A stretch of 64,000 nt of DNA from Ga0077555 sp041397775 (GTDB lineage Bacteria; Pseudomonadota; Alphaproteobacteria; Rhizobiales; Hyphomicrobiaceae): NCBI GenBank assembly GCA_041397775.1, contig JAWKWB010000005.1, forward strand, positions 474,994-538,993, written 5' to 3'. The notes under the pieces were generated by a model. It did no database searches. It saw only the letters and a program-made list of their open reading frames with translations, and was not told the origin of the DNA. The stretch's first letter is position 1. Every line of letters begins with the position of its first letter. The position numbers and the translations under genes are program-made. Positions 8,970-16,059 of this stretch are shown here, piece after piece.

Positions 8970-10119
8970 CACTGCCGCGCCCAAGCCTATCGCCTTCATC
9001 GACCTGAAAGCGCAGCAGGACCGCATCCGCCCCGCGATCGACCGGGCGATTGCCCGCGTGCTCGACCACGGCCAGTACATCATGGGGCCCGAGGTCGCCG
9101 AGCTGGAGCGCCAGCTCGCGGCGTTCTGCGGTGCCAGGCACGCGCTCAGCTGCGCCAGCGGCACCGATGCGCTGCTGATGATCCTGATGGCCAAGGGCGT
9201 CGGTCCCGGCGATGCGGTGCTGTGTCCCGCCTTCACCTACACCGCAACGCCCGAGGTCATCGCCCTGCTCGGCGCGACGCCCGTCTGGATCGATGTCGAT
9301 GCCGATACCTTCAACGTCGACCCCACGGGGATTTCCACTGCGGTGGAGACCGCACGACGCCTGAAGCTGACGCCGAAGGGCCTCATCGCCGTCGACCTGT
9401 TCGGCCTGCCCGCCGACTACGCCGCCGTCGAAGCCGCCGCGTCTCGCGAAGGCCTGTGGGTTCTGGCCGACGCCGCCCAGAGCTTCGGTGCCACCGCGCA
9501 CGGCCGCAAGGTCGGCACCTCCGGCATCGCCACCGCGACAAGCTTCTTTCCTGCAAAGCCGCTCGGCTGCTACGGCGACGGCGGTGCGATCTTCACCGAC
9601 GACGACGCGCTGGCCGAGGCGATCGCCTCCATCCGCCTGCACGGCAAGGGCGCACACAAGTACGATCACACCCGCATCGGCATCAACGGCCGCCTGGATA
9701 CCATCCAGGCCGCCATCCTGATCGAGAAGCTCGCCATCTTCCCCGACGAGATCGCCGCGCGCGACCGCGTTGCAGCGCGCTACACGGCCGCCTTCGCCGG
9801 CAAGCTCAAGGCGCCGCTCGTGCCGCCGGGGCTCACCTCCGTCTGGGCGCAATACACCATCACCGTCCCGGCAGGCCGCCGCGACGAGATCATCAAGGCG
9901 CTCGGCCAGCAGGGCATCCCCGCCCAGGTCTATTATCCCAAGGCGCTGCACCACCAGGACGCCTATCGCGCCTACCCCGTCGGCAGCAACGGCGTGCCGG
10001 TGTCGGAGAGCCTGCCGCACGAAGTGCTGAGCCTGCCCATGCACGCCTACCTCGGCGAGGAGGATCAGGCCCGCATCATCGACGGCGTCATCGCCACATG
10101 TACGGGGACGGCGACATGA
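8938..10119 (+). CDS. wbpE: DegT/DnrJ/EryC1/StrS aminotransferase (WbpE-like)
   Basis: A 393-residue PLP-dependent sugar aminotransferase. The N-terminal IAFIDLKAQQDRIRPAID, the CASGTDALLMILMA segment, the ADAAQSFGA phosphate/PLP region and the PLP lysine in SFFPAKPLGCYGDGG near residue 207 are all typical of the DegT/StrS family. WbpE transfers an amino group from glutamate to the 3-keto uronic acid made by WbpB. Two ATG codons stand in tandem at 8938 and 8941, and AGGGAGAC just upstream serves either. It completes the four-step set TviB, WbpB, WbpE, WbpD; no WbpI-like epimerase is seen in the window. Confidence 0.88.
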   Translation: MMAVSNALARDTAAPKPIAFIDLKAQQDRIRPAIDRAIARVLDHGQYIMGPEVAELERQLAAFCGARHALSCASGTDALLMILMAKGVGPGDAVLCPAFTYTATPEVIALLGATPVWIDVDADTFNVDPTGISTAVETARRLKLTPKGLIAVDLFGLPADYAAVEAAASREGLWVLADAAQSFGATAHGRKVGTSGIATATSFFPAKPLGCYGDGGAIFTDDDALAEAIASIRLHGKGAHKYDHTRIGINGRLDTIQAAILIEKLAIFPDEIAARDRVAARYTAAFAGKLKAPLVPPGLTSVWAQYTITVPAGRRDEIIKALGQQGIPAQVYYPKALHHQDAYRAYPVGSNGVPVSESLPHEVLSLPMHAYLGEEDQARIIDGVIATCTGTAT

Positions 10120-10122
10120 TCT

Positions 10123-10194
10123 AATTTCCTCGCGCGATTGCTCTATCACGCGCCGCTTTGCATTGTTTTGCGCGACGGATAACGCGAGGAAATT
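10123..10194 (+). promoter_or_regulatory. 12-bp inverted repeat that can mask a ribosome binding site
   Basis: AATTTCCTCGCG at 10123-10134 is the perfect reverse complement of CGCGAGGAAATT at 10183-10194, with 48 bases between. The right arm contains GAGGA, the Shine-Dalgarno sequence of the small gene starting at 10200. In RNA the left arm would pair with it and block ribosome entry. The left arm begins right after the stop codon of the aminotransferase gene, so the switch could depend on read-through translation or transcription. Confidence 0.5.
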
Positions 10195-10199
10195 GGCAG

Positions 10200-10436
10200 A
10201 TGACCACCAGCATTCAATACATCGACGGGATCGGCGCCGTTCGGGTCGCCAACGGCATGGCCTACATCGACCTCGTCGTCGTCATGCCCTCCGCCATCGA
10301 CGGACAGCCGGCACAGCCCAACACCGTGCAGCAACTCGTCATGCCCCTGCCCCAGTTCGTGCGCCTGTGCGCCGAAATGAGCGGCCACCTCGTGCGCATG
10401 GAAGAAAAGGGGCTGATCAAGCGCAAGCCCCAGTGA
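10200..10436 (+). CDS. Small conserved-looking hypothetical protein (78 aa)
   Basis: A 78-residue protein that I do not recognise. It has no signal peptide; the middle (MAYIDLVVVMPSAIDG, then QQLVMPLPQFVRLCAEMSGH) looks like a beta-strand pair followed by an amphipathic helix, and it ends in a basic tail, GLIKRKPQ. The start at 10200 is supported by GAGGAAAT six bases upstream. That ribosome site is inside a perfect 12-bp inverted repeat. It follows the sugar operon by 80 bp on the same strand and has ordinary genome codon use, so it is probably real. Confidence 0.6.
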   Translation: MTTSIQYIDGIGAVRVANGMAYIDLVVVMPSAIDGQPAQPNTVQQLVMPLPQFVRLCAEMSGHLVRMEEKGLIKRKPQ

Positions 10437-10440
10437 TCCT

Positions 10441-10482
10441 CCAGGCTCTGTGATCCAGGCTCTGTGACCAAGGCTCTGTGAA
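10441..10482 (+). repeat. Three tandem 14-bp repeats with a partner inverted arm
   Basis: Three tandem copies of a 14-bp unit, CCAGGCTCTGTGAT, CCAGGCTCTGTGAC and CAAGGCTCTGTGAA, start five bases after the stop of the 78-residue gene. GAGCCTGG at 10486-10493 can pair with the first eight bases of the units, giving alternative hairpins. No T-tract follows, so it is not a clear terminator. Confidence 0.6.
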
Positions 10483-10581
10483 AGCGAGCCTGGCGGCCCG
10501 TCCGGCCGCCATCTACGCACATCGTTTTTATCGCCGGAGCGCGACGCCCTTTCCCGGCGCGGCGCCTGGTCGCTTACCGCC

Positions 10582-11829
10582 TCACGCCCGCGCCGCTGAC
10601 GCGGGGGGCGCGGCGTCCGCTTCCGGCAAACGATGCGGCAGCAACGAGACCGCCGCCAGGATCGCGGCGGCCGCCGCCGCCAGAACCCGGAACAGCGTAT
10701 CGAAGCCGTAGCTGCCGTGGATGAAGGCGATCAGCGGCAGGGCGGCGGCCAGAACGCTGAAGCTGACGATGTAGCGCACGCCATAGACCGTTGCCCTGAG
10801 TTCCGACTTCGCCATCTTGCCGATCATGTAGTCGTTGATCGGAATCTGGCCGAATGCCCCCAGCATGAAGCCCAGCGCGACCGCCAGCGCCCACCAGTTC
10901 TGCAGGCCCGGCATGATCGCGAAGAACACGAGCTGCATCGTCGCAGCCCCCATGAAGACCCGCCGCGGGCCGTAGCGATCGAGCATGCTGCCGACCAGCA
11001 GCTGCGCCAGCGAGGCGACCGCGAACACCACGAACGCCAGCCACCCCACGAGCGTGGCCGAGCCGGCAATGCCGCCCAGGCGTTCATCGAAAACCTTCGG
11101 CAATGCGAACGTCGTCGACTGGAAGACGAGGCTGGAAACCGCCGTCGTGAAGAACACGATCGCCGTCAGCCGCAGATAGGTCGCACGCGCATCGGACGTC
11201 ATCGTGCCTTGGGCGGACGCGGTGGCCGCCTTCGGCTTGGGCTGGCCGGCCGCCGCGATGTCGGCGTGCACGTGCCACCAGTACGCGAGCCCGATCAGCA
11301 CCGACAGCACGCCCGGCACGATGAACGCCGAGCGCCAGCCGCCGTGGTCGATGAACCAGCCCGTGACGAGCGCGGCGCAGCCGACGCCGAGGTTACCCCA
11401 CACCCCGTTGATGCCGATGGCGAGCCCGGTGCTCGACGCCCGCGCCGTGTCCACCACCATGGCGAGCCCGACGGGATGATAGATGGCGGCGAGCACCCCC
11501 ACGAAGAACAGCATGACGCTCATCTGCAGCGGGCTTCGCGCAAAGCCCGCCGCGATCGAAGCCAAGCCGATGCCGATGAAGAAGACCACCATCATGCCGT
11601 GCCGGCTCCAGCGGTCCGCCAGCCGGCCGGCGGGCAGCGAAAAGAGGCCGAAGGCGACGAAGCCGGGCGTCGCATAGGGAACGAGCTGGGCATACGTCAT
11701 GCCCCATTCCCGGCTGAGGGCCAGCGCCGCGACCGTGGCGAAGACCAGCGTGAACAGATGGTCGAGGAAGTGGCCGACGTTGAGAAAGAGGAAGCTCAAG
11801 CGCTCGCGCCTGCCCGTGGCTGTCGTCAT
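10582..11829 (-). CDS. MFS transporter
   Basis: A 415-residue major facilitator with about 12 hydrophobic segments. The loop 2-3 motif reads LPAGRLADRWSRHG near residues 65-78, and a hydrophilic centre (PKPKAATASAQG, about residue 200) separates the two six-helix halves. It resembles the drug/metabolite exporters related to fosmidomycin-resistance proteins, but the substrate is not determined. It is divergently transcribed from an AraC-type regulator starting 122 bp away, which probably controls it. Confidence 0.85.
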   Translation of the reverse strand: MTTATGRRERLSFLFLNVGHFLDHLFTLVFATVAALALSREWGMTYAQLVPYATPGFVAFGLFSLPAGRLADRWSRHGMMVVFFIGIGLASIAAGFARSPLQMSVMLFFVGVLAAIYHPVGLAMVVDTARASSTGLAIGINGVWGNLGVGCAALVTGWFIDHGGWRSAFIVPGVLSVLIGLAYWWHVHADIAAAGQPKPKAATASAQGTMTSDARATYLRLTAIVFFTTAVSSLVFQSTTFALPKVFDERLGGIAGSATLVGWLAFVVFAVASLAQLLVGSMLDRYGPRRVFMGAATMQLVFFAIMPGLQNWWALAVALGFMLGAFGQIPINDYMIGKMAKSELRATVYGVRYIVSFSVLAAALPLIAFIHGSYGFDTLFRVLAAAAAAILAAVSLLPHRLPEADAAPPASAARA

Positions 11830-11910
11830 GTCCGGTCGCTCCTGCCGAAGAGGGGCGCACGCGCCGCCATCATGATGGCCGACTATAGACTTGTCTCACC
11901 GGCTGGGTTC

Positions 11911-11935
11911 GGCCAATCATCGTCGCGAATTGGCC
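11911..11935. promoter_or_regulatory. Candidate operator between MFS and AraC genes
   Basis: A perfect 7-bp inverted repeat, GGCCAAT-N11-ATTGGCC, lies in the 121-bp divergent spacer, 16 bp before the regulator start. Its position suits an operator used for autoregulation or for the MFS promoter. AraC proteins more often bind direct repeats, so the assignment is tentative. Confidence 0.35.
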
Positions 11936-11950
11936 ATCCCGGAGCAAACC

Positions 11951-12769
11951 ATGGCCCCCCGCACCGACATCGTGGCTTCGCACGATCGCAGCACCGATCC
12001 GCGCGACTACCAGCATCTGCCCCAGCCCCTCGCGCTCATGCGCAAAGCCTTTCCGGCCGAGTACCGCATTCCCCCGCACGATCACGAGCGCGACCAGTTG
12101 CTTTACGCGGGCCTCGGCACGATGCGCGTGCGCACCGCCGGCCATTCCTGGACGATACCGCCCGACCGCGCCCTCTATGTGCCGGCCGGGCTGGAGCACA
12201 GCGTCAGAATGCTCGGCCCCGTCGAAATGTGGACGCTCTACATCGCCCCGAACGCCGCCCCAAGTCTTCCCCGGCACGCCAAGGTCTTCGCAACCTCCGA
12301 GCTGCTCCGTGCCCTCATCCGCGCGCTCCTGGCCGAGCCGGTCGTTTATGCCGCCGCAAGCCGCGCGCACCGCATCGCGCTCCTGGCCCTCGACGAGATC
12401 CAGAGTGCCGCCCCCCTGGCGCTGGCGATCCCCATGCCGCGGGACAGGCGTCTCCTGAAATTGTGCGAAGCCCTCATCGAGGCCCCGCACGACACCTTGT
12501 CCCTCGATGCCTGGGCGGACCGGACCGGGGCCTCCCGTCGGACGCTGGCCCGCCTCTTCCAGAGTGAATGCGGCCAATCCTTCACAGTCTGGCGCCGACG
12601 GGTTCGCTTCCACGCTGCCATCGACCTTCTCGACAAGGGCGTACCCGTCGCCGAGGTCGCGCGGCGGCATGGCTACAGCAGTCCGAGCGCCTTCTCGGCC
12701 GCCTTCCGCCAGGTTTTCGGACAGTCGCCGCGCGCCGTCATCCGCAGCGGTGAGTTCGCCCCGCGCTGA
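11951..12769 (+). CDS. AraC family transcriptional regulator
   Basis: A 272-residue regulator with an N-terminal cupin-like sensor (HDHERDQLLYAGLGTMRV near residues 39-56 and PPDRALYVPAGLEH near 70) and a C-terminal AraC DNA-binding domain with two helix-turn-helix motifs (LDAWADRTGASRRTLARLF, and VAEVARRHGYSSPSAFSAAF). This layout matches the cupin-AraC group that often sits beside and controls an MFS exporter, here at 10582-11829. The ATG at 11951 has GGAGC eight bases upstream; an earlier in-frame codon lacks a ribosome site. The inducer is unknown. Confidence 0.88.
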   Translation: MAPRTDIVASHDRSTDPRDYQHLPQPLALMRKAFPAEYRIPPHDHERDQLLYAGLGTMRVRTAGHSWTIPPDRALYVPAGLEHSVRMLGPVEMWTLYIAPNAAPSLPRHAKVFATSELLRALIRALLAEPVVYAAASRAHRIALLALDEIQSAAPLALAIPMPRDRRLLKLCEALIEAPHDTLSLDAWADRTGASRRTLARLFQSECGQSFTVWRRRVRFHAAIDLLDKGVPVAEVARRHGYSSPSAFSAAFRQVFGQSPRAVIRSGEFAPR

Positions 12770-13061
12770 GCACACGCCCTTGCCCCGGCCGATGCCGCGC
12801 CTCGGTGCGACGATCCGCAGCGAAACCGCCCCAAACCCGCGATCGAGCGCCCCCGGCGACCGTTTGCCACCGATTTCGATAACGCCTGTACCCAGGACAA
12901 TTGCCGCAACGGGTTGCAGCGACAGCCTTCACCGTGTCACTTTCCACCGGCTTCATCATGGGCACGTTCGACGGGCCGCATAAACGTGATAGGTACTGGC
13001 AGCGGAATCGCGCCCTCGCGGGCGGCCGCATTTGCAATTCGAGGGGGGCGAGGCAAGGAAT
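12770..13061. other. Intergenic region upstream of fabA
   Basis: About 290 bp with no gene that I can support. It contains a short GCAAC/GTTGC inverted repeat near 12903-12915 and the purine-rich leader of fabA (GAGGGGGGCGAGGCAAGG). The regulator gene often found upstream of fabA in related rhizobia is not here on either strand. Confidence 0.4.
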
Positions 13062-13592
13062 ATGACGGAGCGGCGGTCTAGCTTCGAATACGAGGATCTC
13101 CTGTCCTGCGGACGCGGCGAGCTGTTCGGGCCCGGCAACGCCCAGCTCCCCCTGCCCCCGATGCTCATGTTCGAGCGCATCCCGCTCATTTCGGAGACCG
13201 GGGGCGCGCACGACAAGGGTCAGGTCGTCGCCGAGATGAAGATCGAGGGCAATCCGGCGGTCGATTGGTTTTTCTCTTGCCATTTCAAAGGCGATCCGGT
13301 CATGCCGGGTTGCCTGGGCCTGGATGCCCTGTGGCAGATGACCGGCTTCTATCTGGGCTGGCTCGGTGCACCCGGCCGCGGCCGCGCACTCGGCGTCGGC
13401 GAAGTGAAGTTCACCGGCATGGTGCTGCCCAACGTCAAGAAGATCGAGTACGTCGTCGATCTCAAGCGCGTCATCCTGCGCCGGCTCAAGCTCGCGATCG
13501 CAGACGGCACCGTGAAGGCCGATGGCCAAGTGATCTACACCGCAACCGACCTGCGCGTGGGACTGTTCGAGGCCGGCCAGACCGCGGAGTGA
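13062..13592 (+). CDS. fabA: 3-hydroxydecanoyl-ACP dehydratase/isomerase FabA
   Basis: A 176-residue FabA. It dehydrates 3-hydroxyacyl-ACP and isomerises trans-2- to cis-3-decenoyl-ACP, the branch point to unsaturated fatty acids. The hot-dog fold shows the catalytic His in FFSCHFKGDPVMPGCLGLDA near residues 70-90 (His of CHFKGDP) and the Asp of GLDALWQM. The ATG at 13062 gives the standard FabA length; a codon at 13032 would add ten residues. fabB follows 81 bp downstream, then fabI, the conserved alphaproteobacterial fabA-fabB-fabI order. Confidence 0.96.
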   Translation: MTERRSSFEYEDLLSCGRGELFGPGNAQLPLPPMLMFERIPLISETGGAHDKGQVVAEMKIEGNPAVDWFFSCHFKGDPVMPGCLGLDALWQMTGFYLGWLGAPGRGRALGVGEVKFTGMVLPNVKKIEYVVDLKRVILRRLKLAIADGTVKADGQVIYTATDLRVGLFEAGQTAE

Positions 13593-13673
13593 GCGGTCAC
13601 ACGACGCGGCGATAGCGCCGTCACGACGAGAACCCGCCGATGAAAGCGGGATGAACAAGGGGAATCGAGCGAG

Positions 13674-14906
13674 ATGAGACGCGTCGTCGTTACCGGAATG
13701 GGGATCGTGTCCTCGATCGGGAACACCACCCAGGAGGTCCTCGCCTCCTTGCGCGAAGGCAAATCCGGTATCTCGCGCGCGGAGAAATACACCGAGCTGG
13801 GCTTCCGCTGCCAGGTGCACGGCGAACCCAAGCTCGACTGGGAGAACATGGTCCCCCGCAAGCCCAAGCGCTTCATGAATGCGGGCATGGCCTGGAACCA
13901 TATCGCCATGGAGCAGGCGATCCGGGATTCGGGCCTGGAAGCTGGCGACGTGGTCAACGACCGGACCGGCATCATCATGGGATCGGGCGGCCCCTCCACC
14001 GTCGCCATCGTCGCCGCCGCCGACGTCACCCGCGCCAACAAGAGCCCGAAGCGGATCGGCCCCTTCGAGGTGCCCAAGGCCATGTGCTCCGGCCCGTCCG
14101 GCGTCATGGCCACGGCCTTCCAGATCAAGGGCACGAACTATTCGATCTCCTCGGCCTGCGCCACGAGCGCGCATTGCATCGGCAATGCCACGGAGCTGAT
14201 CCAGTGGGGCAAGCAGGATGTCATGTTCGCGGGCGGCTGCGAGGAATTGGACTGGACACTGTCCTCGCTCTTCGACGCCATGGGCGCCATGTCCTCCAAG
14301 TACAACGACACCCCGGAGAAGGCGAGCCGCGCCTACGACAAGAACCGGGACGGCTTCGTCATTGCCGGCGGCGCAGGCGTCGTCGTGCTCGAGGAACGCG
14401 AGCGGGCGCTCGCGCGCGGCGCCAGGATCTACGCCGAAGTCGTCGGCTATGGCGCCTCCTCCGATGGCTACGACATGGTCGCCCCCTCCGGCGAGGGCGC
14501 CGTTCGTTGCATGCGCAAGGCGCTCGAAGGCTTCGACGGCAAAGGCATCGGCTCCAAGATCGACTACATCAACCCGCACGGCACCAGCACGCCCGTCGGC
14601 GATCAGAAGGAGATCGAGGCGATCCGCGAAGTGTTCGGCGACGCCATCCCGCCGATTTCTTCGACCAAATCGTTGACCGGCCACTCTCTGGGCGCAATCG
14701 GCGTGCAGGAGGCCATCTTCTCGCTGCTCATGTTGAATAACGGCTTCATTGCCGAGAGCGCGAACATCGAGGAAATCGATCCGGCTTTTGCGGATATTCC
14801 TATTGTCCGTCAACGCCAGGAATCGACGCTTAACTGTGTCTTGTCGAATAGCTTCGGATTTGGCGGAACCAATGCGACCTTGGTGTTCCGTCGGCATGAC
14901 GGTTAA
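13674..14906 (+). CDS. fabB: Beta-ketoacyl-ACP synthase I FabB
   Basis: A 410-residue KAS I that elongates unsaturated acyl-ACPs made by FabA. The Cys-His-His triad is visible: Cys162 in SSACATSAHCIG, His in NPHGTSTPVGD near residue 302, and His in SLTGHSLGAIG near residue 337. The glycine-rich SNSFGFGGTNATLVF close to the C-terminus is the standard KAS end. It follows fabA in the same operon and precedes fabI. Confidence 0.97.
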   Translation: MRRVVVTGMGIVSSIGNTTQEVLASLREGKSGISRAEKYTELGFRCQVHGEPKLDWENMVPRKPKRFMNAGMAWNHIAMEQAIRDSGLEAGDVVNDRTGIIMGSGGPSTVAIVAAADVTRANKSPKRIGPFEVPKAMCSGPSGVMATAFQIKGTNYSISSACATSAHCIGNATELIQWGKQDVMFAGGCEELDWTLSSLFDAMGAMSSKYNDTPEKASRAYDKNRDGFVIAGGAGVVVLEERERALARGARIYAEVVGYGASSDGYDMVAPSGEGAVRCMRKALEGFDGKGIGSKIDYINPHGTSTPVGDQKEIEAIREVFGDAIPPISSTKSLTGHSLGAIGVQEAIFSLLMLNNGFIAESANIEEIDPAFADIPIVRQRQESTLNCVLSNSFGFGGTNATLVFRRHDG

Positions 14907-15019
14907 CTGCTTTCCGGTAAACGGATCGAGGTGACCGAGGACATCCCGGCGATGCGCCCCCGTGACAAGGGGCCCGAAAGGATCGTTGGGAATGCTGCAT
15001 CGGAGCAGAAGCAGACTTA

Positions 15020-15048
15020 TTGGCTCGGGTAGTGCTTGGCTGGATACT
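15020..15048 (+). promoter_or_regulatory. Candidate sigma-70 promoter of fabI
   Basis: TTGGCT (15020-15025), a 17-base spacer and GATACT (15043-15048) form a housekeeping-type promoter 37 bp before the fabI start, within the 178-bp fabB-fabI gap. fabI may therefore also be transcribed separately from fabAB. Confidence 0.4.
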
Positions 15049-15084
15049 GCCTGCAAGCGCACGCCCGCCGGACTGGGAACGATC

Positions 15085-15930
15085 ATGACCGAGAAGGAAA
15101 TTACCCGCCCTGGCGCTCTCCTGGCGGGCAAGCGTGGCCTGATCATGGGCGTAGCCAACGAGCGGTCGATCGCTTGGGGCATTGCACGCGCCTGCGCCAA
15201 CCATGGCGCCAAGCTCGCATTCACCTACCAGGGCGAGGCCTTCGGCCGCCGCGCCGTGCCCTTGGCTGAATCGGTCGGTTCCGACGTCATCGTCTCTTGC
15301 GATGTCGCCGACCTCGACAGCGTCGACAATGTGTTCAAGGAGATCGAGCAGAAGTGGGACGGCCTGGACTTCATCGTCCATGCACTGGCCTTCTCCGATC
15401 GCCGCGAGTTGCAGGGCCGCTACTCCGACACCACCCGCGAGAACTTCACCAATACGATGATGATCTCGTGCTTCTCCTTCACGGAGGTGGCCAAGCGCGC
15501 CGCCCCCCTGATGCGCAACGGTGGCTCGATGCTGACGCTCACCTACGGCGGTTCCGAGCGCGTCGTGCCCTCCTACAACGTCATGGGCGTGGCCAAGGCG
15601 GCCCTCGAGGCCTCCGTGCGCTATCTCGCCGTCGACTTCGGCGCCCAGGGCATTCGCGTCAATGCGCTCTCGGCCGGCCCGATGCGCACGCTGGCCGGTG
15701 CCGGCATCTCGGATGCCCGCATCATCTTCAACTACCAGGGCGACAACGCCCCGCTCGGCCGCACCCCGTCGCTGGACGAGGTCGGCGGCTCCGCGCTCTA
15801 TCTGCTGTCGGACCTGGCCGGCGCCGTCACTGGCGAAGTCCACTACGTCGACTGCGGCTACAACATCATCTCCATGCCCACGCTCGACGCGCTGAAGGCA
15901 CAGGAAGAGGCCCGCGGCCCCGCCGAATGA
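15085..15930 (+). CDS. fabI: Enoyl-ACP reductase FabI
   Basis: A 281-residue NADH-dependent enoyl-ACP reductase, the last step of each fatty-acid elongation cycle. It shows the SDR-type nucleotide motif GLIMGVANERSIAWGIA, the FabI signature Tyr154 (TLTYGG), and the catalytic pair Tyr164 and Lys171 in YNVMGVAKAALE, matching E. coli Tyr146, Tyr156 and Lys163. I chose the ATG at 15085, which gives the standard N-terminus, over an upstream in-frame start at 14962. Residues around the triclosan pocket look ordinary. A strong terminator follows 36 bp after the stop. Confidence 0.96.
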   Translation: MTEKEITRPGALLAGKRGLIMGVANERSIAWGIARACANHGAKLAFTYQGEAFGRRAVPLAESVGSDVIVSCDVADLDSVDNVFKEIEQKWDGLDFIVHALAFSDRRELQGRYSDTTRENFTNTMMISCFSFTEVAKRAAPLMRNGGSMLTLTYGGSERVVPSYNVMGVAKAALEASVRYLAVDFGAQGIRVNALSAGPMRTLAGAGISDARIIFNYQGDNAPLGRTPSLDEVGGSALYLLSDLAGAVTGEVHYVDCGYNIISMPTLDALKAQEEARGPAE

Positions 15931-15965
15931 GCGCCGCGCGCTGATCCGGGCGCACCAAAAGCGAA

Positions 15966-15996
15966 GGGCCGAGGCAGCGCTGCCTCGGCCCTTTTT
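15966..15996 (+). terminator. Rho-independent terminator after fabI (possibly bidirectional)
   Basis: A perfect 26-base palindrome (13-bp arms starting GGGCCGAGGCAGC) at 15966-15991 is followed at once by five T residues. It ends the fab operon. On the other strand TTCGCTTTT follows the stem, so it may also terminate gyrA, whose stop is at 16060. Confidence 0.9.
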
Positions 15997-16059
15997 CATG
16001 GCCATTGCACGTGTGCGCGGGCGCCGGGCGATCCCCGGCGTCCTACGCCAACGCCCGCC

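Noticed and set aside
11891..11950. Longer start for the AraC regulator
   Set aside because: The extension would cover the divergent promoter region and the inverted repeat, and has no ribosome site; 11951 has GGAGC upstream.
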